DNA from: Thermoflexaceae bacterium
Lineage (GTDB): Bacteria > Chloroflexota > Dehalococcoidia > Tepidiformales > Tepidiformaceae
Direction: 5' to 3'
DNA: 56,294 nucleotides
Assembly: GCA_015075555.1 (NCBI GenBank)
Contig: JABTUD010000003.1
Coordinates: forward strand, 88,001-144,294
The notes under the pieces are model-generated. The model did no database searches. It saw only the letters and a program-made list of their open reading frames with translations, and was not told the DNA's origin. The first letter of the stretch is position 1. Each line of letters begins with the position of its first letter. A program made the translations under genes and the position numbers. Positions 1 through 7,874 of this stretch are shown one piece after another.

Positions 1-1569
1 CAGGGGAACGACATCGAGGAGCGTGTACTGCTCCTGACGCCGCCGGACCTGGTTCGCCTGGTGGAGACAGAGGAGCGCCGCGCGGAGGGCGCCCTCCATC
101 CGGGGCCCCCAGTTGTCGGGCCAGAGGCGGTGGAGCATCGCCACGATGTTCTCGGTCGTCCGATCGCGGTTGGGGAAGAGGGCGACGTCCAGGAGGTTGA
201 GCCCAACGGGCTGCCGCCGGTCGGTGAGGTCGAGGTAGGCCGTCCGATCCTCGAGACCGGGTGGGACGACCGAGAGGACGCTCTCTGCCAGGTCCTGGTG
301 GGGGTCGATGACGACCAGCAGGAGGCGCTCCCGGCGCGAAGCGATCTCCTGCATCAGGTGCCCGGCGATGTGCTGGAGCAGCGTCGACTTGCCACGCCGC
401 GTCTTGGCGACGACGAGGTGGTTCCGGTAGAGCGCTCCGTGCGGCAGGTGAACGGGAACGTTCTGCCCGTGGTGGCGAGACACGCCAACCCGGCTGCCGC
501 GGCCCGTTGCATCGTCGGCTGGAAGGAAGCGGCGTCCGCCGGGCTTCGTTGCGGCGGGTAGCCCCGACGTCAGGTCGGGAAGGTGCCAGAGCGCTGCCAG
601 CTCGGCGGAGTTGAGCACCGGTGCACCACGGAACCGGCCGGCCGGCGTGTCGAGTGGTGCGCGAAGTCTCTCAGCCCGTCCTGGGCGGAGCCGGTTGCCG
701 GCCGCGTGGTCGAATGCTTCGTAAGTGGCGCTGACGCGATCGCGAATGTCCTCTACGCTTTCGGCGCTGTCGCGTGGACCGATCGCTGTCAGCCGTAGGC
801 GCACGGTGAACGCGGGGAAGGCGAGCTTCTGTTCGGCAAGCGTTGCGCTCAGCGGCTCGCGGCCGCGGAGGACGCGCGACCATACAAAGGCGCCGATCGG
901 AAGTCCGGTGACCGCTACGGAGCCAACAGCGAGCAGTGGGAGGTAGTCGCCGGCCTGGTACCAGCTATAGCCTTGCATCCCGGCCGCGCCCACGCTGGCG
1001 AGCGCAACGAAGGGAAGGAGGCTAGCCGTGCCGGCTTCGGGACGCTCCACTGGAAGGCGCTGGCTCGACCGAGTGGCACGCGCCTGGACGTTGGTGGCCC
1101 AACCCGGGCGGGGCGGATGTCCTACCACGACCTGCCCGACGACGCGGACATCGCCACGGGTGGCGGCCACTGCCGCCGCGAGCACACCGGTAAGTGGCTC
1201 CCCGTGCCTGGCATCCGTATCCAGCGGGAGGGCGGCGTCCCGGTCGAGACGGAGATCCACGAGCGACGCCAGCTCATGCCCGGAGACATGAAGCGGGTCC
1301 AGGTGGGGCCGGTCCTCTATCGGAACCGCGTCGAAGTCTGCCTGCGGATAGGCCGCCCGGACCTGGCCGAGGACCGCCAAGGCCGCGGCATCGTCCACTG
1401 CGCGAACGTAGAACCGGAGTCCCGACTCCGTAGCCGTCCACTCCAACGCGAAGTCCTGGACGCCCGCGAGCCCCGCGAAGACGGTGCGCGCGCGGGAGAC
1501 GGGGTCGTCGTCCCAGCGCGACGGAAAGAGCTCGTAGAGGACCGTGGTCCGGTCAGGATGCCGGGGCAT
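1..1569 (-). CDS. VirD4/HerA-like T4SS coupling ATPase (3' end outside window)
   Basis: The first 523 codons are present and the end lies beyond the window edge. The start is the ATG at 1567-1569, preceded by a strong AAGGAGGTG site. An N-terminal soluble part (about 180 residues) is followed by two hydrophobic segments (about 185-225), then a P-loop ATPase domain with an AKTRRGKST Walker A near residue 390 and a following LLLVVIDPHQD strand. This layout is that of conjugative coupling proteins, which dock DNA or protein substrates at the inner face of a type IV secretion channel and energise transfer. It is the last visible gene of an operon with PrgI, VirB4 and primase genes and overlaps the primase gene by 17 bp, so translation is probably coupled. 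A general HerA-type ATPase cannot be excluded without the missing C-terminus, but the context favours a coupling protein. Confidence 0.75.
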   Translation of the reverse strand, partial: MPRHPDRTTVLYELFPSRWDDDPVSRARTVFAGLAGVQDFALEWTATESGLRFYVRAVDDAAALAVLGQVRAAYPQADFDAVPIEDRPHLDPLHVSGHELASLVDLRLDRDAALPLDTDARHGEPLTGVLAAAVAATRGDVRVVGQVVVGHPPRPGWATNVQARATRSSQRLPVERPEAGTASLLPFVALASVGAAGMQGYSWYQAGDYLPLLAVGSVAVTGLPIGAFVWSRVLRGREPLSATLAEQKLAFPAFTVRLRLTAIGPRDSAESVEDIRDRVSATYEAFDHAAGNRLRPGRAERLRAPLDTPAGRFRGAPVLNSAELAALWHLPDLTSGLPAATKPGGRRFLPADDATGRGSRVGVSRHHGQNVPVHLPHGALYRNHLVVAKTRRGKSTLLQHIAGHLMQEIASRRERLLLVVIDPHQDLAESVLSVVPPGLEDRTAYLDLTDRRQPVGLNLLDVALFPNRDRTTENIVAMLHRLWPDNWGPRMEGALRAALLCLHQANQVRRRQEQYTLLDVVPL

Positions 1570-2608
1570 GCTGCACCTCCTTCCTCGCAGGCCACAGTTC
1601 GGCGACCAGCCTGACGAACGTCTCGCGGCCATCGTCGCTGGCGCCAAGCTCGCCAAGGTCTTTGACGCCGTCGGGGAGCCGCAGAATGCGGGCGCGGTCG
1701 CCGAGGGAGTCGGCCAGCTCGCGAGCGGCATGCTGCCCCTCGTCGTCGTTGTCGAAGACGATGACGACTTCCGGCACGCGTTCCAGGAAGCGCAGCCGCT
1801 CGGCCCGCACATGCGTCCCAAGCAGCGCGCAGGTGGGCAGGCGCCAGCTCACGCCGATGAGATAGTCGAAGGCGCCCTCGGTCACGAACACCCGGCGGTG
1901 TCCGCGGACGCGCTCGTAGCCGAGGATGGGCTTCGGCAACGAGAGGCCGAGGTACTTCAGCCGGCGCTCGTTGAGCGCACGGCCGACCATCCAGGCGCAC
2001 TGGCCCCCGCGCAGCTCCGGAATCACCACGCGTCCGGCGAGCGCCTCGTTGCCATCCTTCCGCAACAGTCCCATCTCTGCAGCTCGCCGAAGGCTGAACC
2101 GGTGGCGACGCAGGAAGGGCTTGAGCGCCTGCCCGTCGCTGTAGCCAAGACGGCACTGCTCGACGACCGGCATCCCGATGCGCCGGCTATCGAGGTAGCG
2201 CAGTGCCCGCTCGTTGCGAAGGAGCGCCTCGTGGTAGAGGTCACAGGCCGCCGCAAGGATCAAACGGTCATCGACCGTCAGGAGAGACTCGGACGGCGCC
2301 GGCCCACGCTCGTCGTCGCTCCTGGACACACCTTGCGGAGCCCCTTCACCCAGCAGCTCCAGGGCGCGCCGGAAGCCGACCTTCTCCTTGCGTCTCACGA
2401 AGTCGATGACATCCCCCGAGGCCTTGCAGCCAAAGCAGAAGAAGCTCCGGGTGTTCGGGTAGACGACCAGGCTCGGATGCTCCTCCTCGTGAAACGGGCA
2501 GCACGCGACGAACCGCTCACCGCGCTGCTGGAGCTTCACTCCATGCGATGCGATGACCCGCTCGATTGGGTTGCGCTGTTTGACGAGGTCGACATCAACG
2601 GATGGCAT
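1553..2608 (-). CDS. DnaG-type primase (CHC2 zinc finger plus Toprim), element-encoded
   Basis: The 351-residue protein has a CHC2 zinc-binding module at its N-terminus (C37, H40, C58, C61) and a Toprim domain further on (VTEGAFDYL near 240, VIVFDNDDEG near 285). Together these mark a bacterial DNA primase that makes RNA primers. It is far shorter than chromosomal DnaG (about 600 residues): the catalytic core is compact and there is no room for the C-terminal helicase-binding domain. Such small primases are common on plasmids and conjugative elements, where they prime the complementary strand after transfer. It sits between the VirB4 ATPase (overlap 14 bp) and the coupling protein (overlap 17 bp), so it is most likely co-translated with the conjugation genes. 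Confidence 0.88.
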   Translation of the reverse strand: MPSVDVDLVKQRNPIERVIASHGVKLQQRGERFVACCPFHEEEHPSLVVYPNTRSFFCFGCKASGDVIDFVRRKEKVGFRRALELLGEGAPQGVSRSDDERGPAPSESLLTVDDRLILAAACDLYHEALLRNERALRYLDSRRIGMPVVEQCRLGYSDGQALKPFLRRHRFSLRRAAEMGLLRKDGNEALAGRVVIPELRGGQCAWMVGRALNERRLKYLGLSLPKPILGYERVRGHRRVFVTEGAFDYLIGVSWRLPTCALLGTHVRAERLRFLERVPEVVIVFDNDDEGQHAARELADSLGDRARILRLPDGVKDLGELGASDDGRETFVRLVAELWPARKEVQHAPAS

Positions 2609-4412
2609 CGCACACCTCCTCGTCCCGCGCCGCTAGCTCCGCCGGGTCGGTCGTGGCCAGCTCGTGCTCGAAGGGACTCGCCTCGATGCGAAGTGCGAGG
2701 TGATTCCCCGAGGCGAAGAACAGCCCCTCACCCTTGCGGCAGGAGAGCAGGAACTCGCGCTCCCCCGCGCTCAGCCGGAAGGTGCTGGTGACGGCGTCGA
2801 TCGTTGAGCTGTCCTGCCGCATCAGGAGCTGGACGGAGGAGTTGGCGAGGACCGTGTGACCCTCGGCGGTCGCGAGGAAATCCTCCACGTCCTGCGTCAC
2901 CGTGGTCAGTCCGAGGTAGTGCTTGCGCGCCTGCCGGGCCATCGATGCCAGGAAACGGGCGCCCTCCTCGTGCTGGATCAGCGACCACGCTTCGTCGATC
3001 AGCAGCATCCGCGGTTTGCGGCTGCGGCGGACCTCCCGCCAGATGTGGTCGGCGATCAGGTAGACACCGAGGGGACGCAGCTCTGGCTCGAGGTCGCGGA
3101 TGTTGAAGACGACGAAGGGCCGCTCGAAGTCGACTGACGTTGGCGACGAGAAGACGTTGCCGAGGCTGCCCTCCACGAAACGCTCGAGCCGGTCAGCCAG
3201 GCCGAGCGGGTCTTCGCCCTCGCGCAGGACGTCGTACAGGTCGCGCAGCACGGGCGGCGGCTTCCCGTGCGTCGATGGGTCGCGGGTAATCCCCGCGCGG
3301 CCGTAGGTCTCGAGGAGTGCCCGGTCGAGCGCGCCGCGCTCCCGCTGGCCGAGGCTGCTGCCCCGGTCGGCGAGCATCAGCCCGAGGAGCCCCTGGAGCG
3401 CGAGCAGCCGTTCGGTCAGGGCATCCCGTGTCTCGCCGTCGCGCTCGGCACCGTGGGCGAGGTCGAAGGGGTTGATGTGGTGCGCCGAGCTCCCGGAGAG
3501 GCGGATGTACTGCCCCCCCACGGCGTCGCAGATCCGCCGGTACTCGTCTTCGGGGTCGATGATGTAGTACTCGACGCCGCGCATCAGCGCCCGGAGCGCC
3601 TCGACCTTGCAGGCGTAGGACTTGCCCGCGCCGCTCTTGGCGAAGACCACCTTGTTCGCGTTTTCCTGCTCGCGGCTGAACGGGTCGAAGATGACCAGCG
3701 AGTTGTTGTGGACGCTGATGCCATAGAGGATCCCGGCCTGCATCGACAGGTGGCTCGACGTGAACGGGATCATCGTCGCCGCGCTGGTCGTATCGAGGTT
3801 GCGATAGCGCCCCAGGAAATCGCGCCCGGCCGGCAGGCAGGAGAGGAAGCCCGGCAGCATCTCGAAGAGCGCGGCCCGGGAGGAAGCCATCATCCCGCCG
3901 AGCGCCGTCTCCACGCGGCGATGGAGGTCGTCCACACCGGAGGTCGAGCCCGAGCGAAGACACACGTAGAGGCTCACGGAAAAGACCCGCTCCTCGCCCC
4001 GCTGGAGCGCGTCCCGCAGACGTTCGACGTCCTCGTAGGCGACCTCGCGCTCGGCGCTGGCGATCTTGCCGCTGCGTGCGTCGAGCAGGCGGGACGACTG
4101 GAGTTCCACCAGCTTGTGGGTGAGCCTGCGCACGGTCGTCGCCGAGTCGAGCGGGTCGACATGGATGCTCAGGTCCAGCGGCTCGTCGAAGTCAACAAGG
4201 CGGGCCAGCCAGTTGGGGTGGACGTAGCGCGGATAGTCGCTGAGCCCGAGTACCCGGACGTAGCGGCCGTCGATGACCAGGTGAGAGCGGGCAGCCTCGA
4301 TGGCAGCCGGGGCCAGGTGGTCGATCGCGGAGCGGGTGCCGAGTTCGAACCGAAGGTCGTCTGCCGAACGTTGGTGTCGGCGTGTACGGTGACGCAGTGG
4401 AACGCTAGCCAT
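2595..4412 (-). CDS. VirB4/TraC-family conjugation ATPase
   Basis: The ATG at 4410-4412 is chosen because GGAAGGAGG lies directly upstream; a longer in-frame extension to 4523 would cover most of the upstream gene's end and has no such site. The product is 605 residues. It has a VirB4-type N-terminal half, a Walker A at 258-266 (AKSGAGKSY) and a Walker B at about 468-475 (MLLIDEAW), followed by the usual motif-rich ATPase C-terminus. VirB4 ATPases are the universal energy source for assembly of type IV secretion channels and pili at the cytoplasmic membrane. The gene overlaps both neighbours. Its N-terminal region is short for the family because a related domain is encoded separately just upstream (4405-5091). 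Confidence 0.92.
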   Translation of the reverse strand: MASVPLRHRTRRHQRSADDLRFELGTRSAIDHLAPAAIEAARSHLVIDGRYVRVLGLSDYPRYVHPNWLARLVDFDEPLDLSIHVDPLDSATTVRRLTHKLVELQSSRLLDARSGKIASAEREVAYEDVERLRDALQRGEERVFSVSLYVCLRSGSTSGVDDLHRRVETALGGMMASSRAALFEMLPGFLSCLPAGRDFLGRYRNLDTTSAATMIPFTSSHLSMQAGILYGISVHNNSLVIFDPFSREQENANKVVFAKSGAGKSYACKVEALRALMRGVEYYIIDPEDEYRRICDAVGGQYIRLSGSSAHHINPFDLAHGAERDGETRDALTERLLALQGLLGLMLADRGSSLGQRERGALDRALLETYGRAGITRDPSTHGKPPPVLRDLYDVLREGEDPLGLADRLERFVEGSLGNVFSSPTSVDFERPFVVFNIRDLEPELRPLGVYLIADHIWREVRRSRKPRMLLIDEAWSLIQHEEGARFLASMARQARKHYLGLTTVTQDVEDFLATAEGHTVLANSSVQLLMRQDSSTIDAVTSTFRLSAGEREFLLSCRKGEGLFFASGNHLALRIEASPFEHELATTDPAELAARDEEVCDAIR

Positions 4413-5091
4413 GCTGCTGAACCTCCTTCCGGAATTGGGTGACCACCGGTCTCGCTCCAGCACTGAGCGAGGGCGCCACCTGGGAGACCTGCGAGCAGAG
4501 GCAGGCTGCCCACAGCTCGGCAAGATCTTCGCTTCGCAGCCGCCGCGAACTGACGCCGAACGAGGTCAGTCCCTGCGCTATCTCGTGGCAACGCGCATCG
4601 AGCTGGGTCAACGCGACAGCGAGCTGCTGCTCGTCCCGCCCGCGCGTGGCGCGCTGCCACGGCCAGCGGATCGCGACATGGCCCTCACCCTCGCTGTGCC
4701 CGGAGGGCACGACGAGGTAGAAGCGCCGCTCGAGCAACGTCCGCTCGCGGGCGAGTCTCCGTACGAACATTTCGTGGTCGAGGGCAAGGCGGCGGATGGC
4801 CTCGCTGTTGGCGTGGGTGGTGACGTTGGTGCGGAATCCTGCGAGGTACGGCTCTACGTTGGTCGGCAAGATGCGGACAAGCATCTGGACGGGGTGGCTG
4901 AGTGAGTTGAGGAAGGAGCGGTAGGCGGCCATTACGGCTTCCTGCTCCTCTTCGGACTTGAGGGCGAAGTTGACGCTCTGCGCCTGGATGACCGCCCGGT
5001 ACTCGCCTCCCCGGAGGCAGAGCACGCCCTCGATGATCTCTTCCAGCGGCAGCATCTCCTGGACGCTTCCATGCTTTCCGTTCGTCGTCAT
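4405..5091 (-). CDS. separate VirB4/TraC N-terminal-like subunit
   Basis: The protein has 228 residues, is soluble and has no P-loop. Its start (MPLEEI-type region, 'LEEIIEGVLCLRGGEYRAV') matches the N-terminal beta-rich domain usually fused to VirB4 ATPases of PrgI-type conjugation systems, followed by 'QMLVRILPTNVEPYL'. It sits exactly between prgI (4-bp ATGA overlap) and the VirB4 ATPase (8-bp overlap), the place where the N-terminal VirB4 domain would be expected. I infer a split VirB4, with this chain binding the ATPase and anchoring it to the membrane protein PrgI. The family assignment rests on pattern and context, not on a profile search. Confidence 0.7.
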   Translation of the reverse strand: MTTNGKHGSVQEMLPLEEIIEGVLCLRGGEYRAVIQAQSVNFALKSEEEQEAVMAAYRSFLNSLSHPVQMLVRILPTNVEPYLAGFRTNVTTHANSEAIRRLALDHEMFVRRLARERTLLERRFYLVVPSGHSEGEGHVAIRWPWQRATRGRDEQQLAVALTQLDARCHEIAQGLTSFGVSSRRLRSEDLAELWAACLCSQVSQVAPSLSAGARPVVTQFRKEVQQHG

Positions 5092-5471
5092 CGCTGCGCG
5101 CTCCCGCTCCGGGTGTCGAGTTCCTGCCGGTCAGGCAGCAGGACCTCGATGCGCGCCTCCTCGGCGGCAGCCACCTCGCGTGACGTGCGGACGCGCCAGA
5201 CGACCACGCGCGGGGTGCTGATGTAGCGGAGGAGGACGAAGGCCCAGTCCTCCAGCGACCGGCCGGCAGGCTGCCAGAGCGAGATACCGGCGGTCATGAA
5301 CAGCACCGTCGCCCCCGCCGCGAGACGGACGGCGACCGGCAGCGGCGCTTCGCTCATGGCGGTGTACGCCAGGGCGAGGCCGATGATGGCCACCATCAGC
5401 TGGCGCATCGTCAGGCCGGCGAAGGCCTTGTCCTCGATGTTGAGGTGCGTGGGGACTTCGTGGCGTTGCAC
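5088..5471 (-). CDS. prgI: PrgI-family membrane protein (VirB3-like)
   Basis: I start at GTG 5469-5471, which has a GAGGAG site nine bases upstream. A longer in-frame extension runs into the repeat array and encodes low-complexity sequence. The 127-residue product begins VQRHEVPTHLNIEDK, the standard PrgI opening, then shows two adjacent transmembrane segments (about 23-40 and 47-67) and a C-terminal cytoplasmic tail. PrgI is the VirB3 equivalent of Gram-positive type conjugation systems and partners with VirB4 at the membrane. It is the first gene of a five-gene minus-strand operon and overlaps the next gene by ATGA. A decayed copy of its central part lies at about 9033-9175 on the other strand. 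Transcription probably depends on repeat array A. Confidence 0.85.
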   Translation of the reverse strand: MQRHEVPTHLNIEDKAFAGLTMRQLMVAIIGLALAYTAMSEAPLPVAVRLAAGATVLFMTAGISLWQPAGRSLEDWAFVLLRYISTPRVVVWRVRTSREVAAAEEARIEVLLPDRQELDTRSGSAQR

Positions 5472-5513
5472 GGACAGCTCCTCGTCGGTGTTCGAGGAGA
5501 GGGTGCTCGTGGC

Positions 5514-5585
5514 GGTTCTATGGGCGTTCCAGGATTCGGGCCGATCCGTTCCAAAGTCGGCCCTGCTGTTCCAAGTTCGCTCCAA
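5514..5585 (-). promoter_or_regulatory. repeat array A: phased TTGGAACG direct repeats upstream of prgI
   Basis: Read on the minus strand, the 8-mers start at 5585 (TTGGAGCG), 5574 (TTGGAACA), 5554 (TTGGAACG), 5532 (CTGGAACG) and 5521 (ATAGAACC, weak). Spacings are 11, 20, 22 and 11 bp, so all units lie close to one helical face. The last unit starts 50 bp before the prgI start codon. The same spacing series occurs in arrays B and C. Direct repeats of 7-8 bp at 11 or 22 bp periods are the known binding pattern of SARP-type activators, so this looks like an operator-promoter region. No convincing -10 box is visible. Confidence 0.7.
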
Positions 5586-5619
5586 TCGCCGTTAGGCCGG
5601 GCCGTTGCAAGTGCTGTTG

Positions 5620-5830
5620 TCAATTGCCGGAGTCGTGCCGAGCATGGCGCGGCGGTCGCCGACGTCTTTGGTGATGTCGGGCGGCTTCCTCTACATGTCC
5701 GCCGCGGGCAGCCCACACCAGATGGATGGCGGTCCGGCAGCGATCGTGAACGCGCTTGTCGGCTTCACGGCTGTTATCCTCACCGGGGTCACCACGGGGA
5801 TGGTTCAAAGACGCGATCGGCGGATCAGGA
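5620..5830 (+). pseudogene. decayed VirB2-like pilin gene copy
   Basis: The plus strand encodes a clear copy of the pilin at 12024-12260: the segment GGFLYMSAAGSPHQM, followed by AIVNALVGF, matches GAFLYMSAAGSPHQM and AIVNALIGF of the intact gene. The reading frame is broken. GAAVADVF, matching the start of the first membrane segment, is in one frame, the central part in a second, and the end (DAIG) again needs a one-base shift. There is no proper start or stop. It is therefore a frameshifted paralogue left from a duplication of the pilin gene. It lies between repeat array A and the KTSC gene, at the left edge of the SIR2-HerA cassette. Confidence 0.78.
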
Positions 5831-5887
5831 ATGATCCTGGGTGCAGCCGACCGTCAGTCGTTCGCCGCGTGACGTGGCATGCCTTTG

Positions 5888-6109
5888 TTAGCCTGCGTGC
5901 CGTCCGTTTGGCTTGTGATTCAGGACTCTGTGGATGTACTGCCCCCGTGACTGACCAGGAGCCGTGAACTCTTGCCAGACCGCAGCGGGACATGCCGCAT
6001 ACCACCATTCGACCCCGTCGGGGAACCTGACATAGATGCGTTCCCCATCGACGTCGTAAGCCTCGGCCACAATACGGTCCGAGCCACTGACAGGAATCCA
6101 ATCCATCAT
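5888..6109 (-). CDS. KTSC-domain small protein, third gene of the SIR2-HerA cassette
   Basis: The start is taken at ATG 6107-6109, with GAGG upstream; a second ATG follows directly. The product has 73 residues. It shows the KTSC-domain pattern: a short N-terminal strand, 'SDRIVAEAYDVDGERIYVRF', an aromatic stretch (VEWWYAACP), then a helix and 'SRGQYIHRVL' near the end. KTSC domains are short beta-rich modules of unknown biochemical role, found alone or fused to phage-related and RNA- or DNA-acting proteins. The gene starts 10 bp after the HerA stop, so it should be co-transcribed with SIR2 and herA. The third position in this cassette suggests an accessory, inhibitor or trigger-sensing part; that is inference. 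Confidence 0.72.
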   Translation of the reverse strand: MMDWIPVSGSDRIVAEAYDVDGERIYVRFPDGVEWWYAACPAAVWQEFTAPGQSRGQYIHRVLNHKPNGRHAG

Positions 6110-6119
6110 GATCCGAACC

Positions 6120-7874
6120 TCACTGATAGGTTCCGCGCCACGCAGCCAATGCGGGCTGGACATCGGGCAATTGCGGACCTCGTCGCCAAGGCTTCAGCGA
6201 TGGGTCTTCTGCCTGCGGCCACGGCTCAGGGTTGTCCAAGATGACCCGCGCCGGTAGCACCAAGGCTTCACCACTCACAACGGCCTCGTGCGTACGAAGA
6301 GACGGAAGCACCGCGGCTAGACCAGCAATCGCATCGGGAAGTGCCGACCTGATCGCACCTTGATCTTCGCTGTTCGAAAGCCTGAGCGCGACGATAGTCC
6401 CGCATTGGGCCAGGGCGGTCTTCGGAAGCTCCGTAGGCCGCTGCGAGACGAGAAGGAGGCCGACCCCGTACTTGCGGCCTTCCCGGGCGATTCTGTTGGC
6501 TGATTCACGGGTGAGCATGCTTGCGCCGTCACCAAGATAACGGTGCGCTTCTTCGAGGACGATGAGGACGGGACTCGGTCGACCGATGCCGGGCCCGCCA
6601 TGCTCGCAGCGCAGCGCGACCTCGAAGACCAGATTCAGGACGACGCCGATGGCGGCATCCGCAGCGCCCGCAGGAACACCGCTGAAATCGAGCACGGACA
6701 CAGGCTTGTCGCCACCAAGCCACTCATGCATCACTCCAACAAGCGGATCCGGCCCATTTGGATCACCGGCAGGCTCTTGAAAGAAGCGTAGTTGTGGATC
6801 CAGTAGACCGAGGCGCAGCAGGTCAGGGCTTGTCCCATAGGCTCCGTAAAGCGGGCCCTTGCTTGGTGCCTGACCGCCAGGGTTGTACGGTTCGAAGGTC
6901 GCGGACCGCAGTGCTGCCGCATCCCCAGCGTCCATTCGGCGAGCAGATGTGGGATCGGACACGACCGTTCTAGTTTCGCGATTCTCCTCATCAATGCGAT
7001 GCCAGATAGGCCGGATATCGAAGGGCACCGGAGTGTCCGCCGTAACTGCGGTCGGGTCGATGGTCAGCCATCCGGACGATCGCGCGAACTCGCGTCTCGC
7101 CTCGGTCACTAGCTCTACAAAGCGGTTGGCGAACGTTGCACCGCCTGGCCCTCCCACGAAAATCCGCAGGATGTCCAGCGCAGGCAATGCCCAGTAAGGC
7201 ACTCGCAAGCGGGCATCATCTTCCTGCGCCAACACACTTCGGACCGAGGCGCTGCTCCCTAGCGCCGCCGCGTACTCACCGTGGGGATCTACCACCAGGA
7301 TGTTCGCTGCAGTCCAACCCCCTTTGACCAGGTTCTGCAGGATCGACGAGACCGCGCTCGTCTTTCCGGATCCTGTCGAGCCCACGAGTGCGGCGTGTCG
7401 CACCACGAAGCGAGATGCGTCAACCGCAATGGGTACTTCGTCCTCCGCCGCGAGCCGGCCGAGGCGGACATGTTCGTCATCTGGCGGCGGGAATACGGAT
7501 CTGAGCTGATCTGGACTGGCAAAATGGACAGGATCGTCCAAACCAGGGTAGGACCCCACGCCACGCTGAAAGCGACCTGTGCCGCGGTCTATCTCACCCA
7601 GCAACTGCACTTGAAGCCATCGCTCGTCGCGCTGAATCGCCTCCGACGGGGCGAGCGATCCAGCCAATTCCGCGATCCCCACAAGGCTAACCGTGGCAAC
7701 GAGGTCGACGAGGCCCTGCGGGATCCGTACAAGGGATCCGACCTGGCCAACCGGCTGAATGCGCCCTCGGTAGATTGGCGCCACGCCTGCTAGTTCCGGA
7801 TCGAGGGCAACAGTGACCGTCGCCCCCAGCACATGGCGCACCCTTCCGATGCAGGTCGGATCCCGCTCAGACAC
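6120..7874 (-). CDS. HerA-family DNA translocase/ATPase of a SIR2-HerA defence system
   Basis: The protein has 584 residues from a GTG start. It has an N-terminal HAS-barrel-like region (about 1-80), a Walker A at 165-172 (GSTGSGKT), a 'NILVVDPHGEYAAAL' strand, and a Walker B near residue 440 (LIVLEEAHRYLG), typical of hexameric HerA ATPases. HerA proteins form ring translocases on DNA; next to a SIR2 protein they form a supramolecular complex that depletes NAD or cuts DNA on phage infection (known for SIR2-HerA systems). The start lies 8 bp inside the end of the SIR2 gene, so the two are translationally coupled and probably made in a fixed ratio. The KTSC gene follows after 10 bp. Confidence 0.9.
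   Translation of the reverse strand: MSERDPTCIGRVRHVLGATVTVALDPELAGVAPIYRGRIQPVGQVGSLVRIPQGLVDLVATVSLVGIAELAGSLAPSEAIQRDERWLQVQLLGEIDRGTGRFQRGVGSYPGLDDPVHFASPDQLRSVFPPPDDEHVRLGRLAAEDEVPIAVDASRFVVRHAALVGSTGSGKTSAVSSILQNLVKGGWTAANILVVDPHGEYAAALGSSASVRSVLAQEDDARLRVPYWALPALDILRIFVGGPGGATFANRFVELVTEARREFARSSGWLTIDPTAVTADTPVPFDIRPIWHRIDEENRETRTVVSDPTSARRMDAGDAAALRSATFEPYNPGGQAPSKGPLYGAYGTSPDLLRLGLLDPQLRFFQEPAGDPNGPDPLVGVMHEWLGGDKPVSVLDFSGVPAGAADAAIGVVLNLVFEVALRCEHGGPGIGRPSPVLIVLEEAHRYLGDGASMLTRESANRIAREGRKYGVGLLLVSQRPTELPKTALAQCGTIVALRLSNSEDQGAIRSALPDAIAGLAAVLPSLRTHEAVVSGEALVLPARVILDNPEPWPQAEDPSLKPWRRGPQLPDVQPALAAWRGTYQ

Noticed and set aside
1544-2791. Long plus-strand open frame opposite the primase gene.
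   Set aside because: It is antisense to a clear CHC2-Toprim primase, has no domain pattern and is due to GC-rich codon structure.
5471-5585. N-terminal extension of PrgI by 38 residues.
   Set aside because: It is coded by the repeat array; the GTG at 5471 has a good ribosome site and gives the normal PrgI start.
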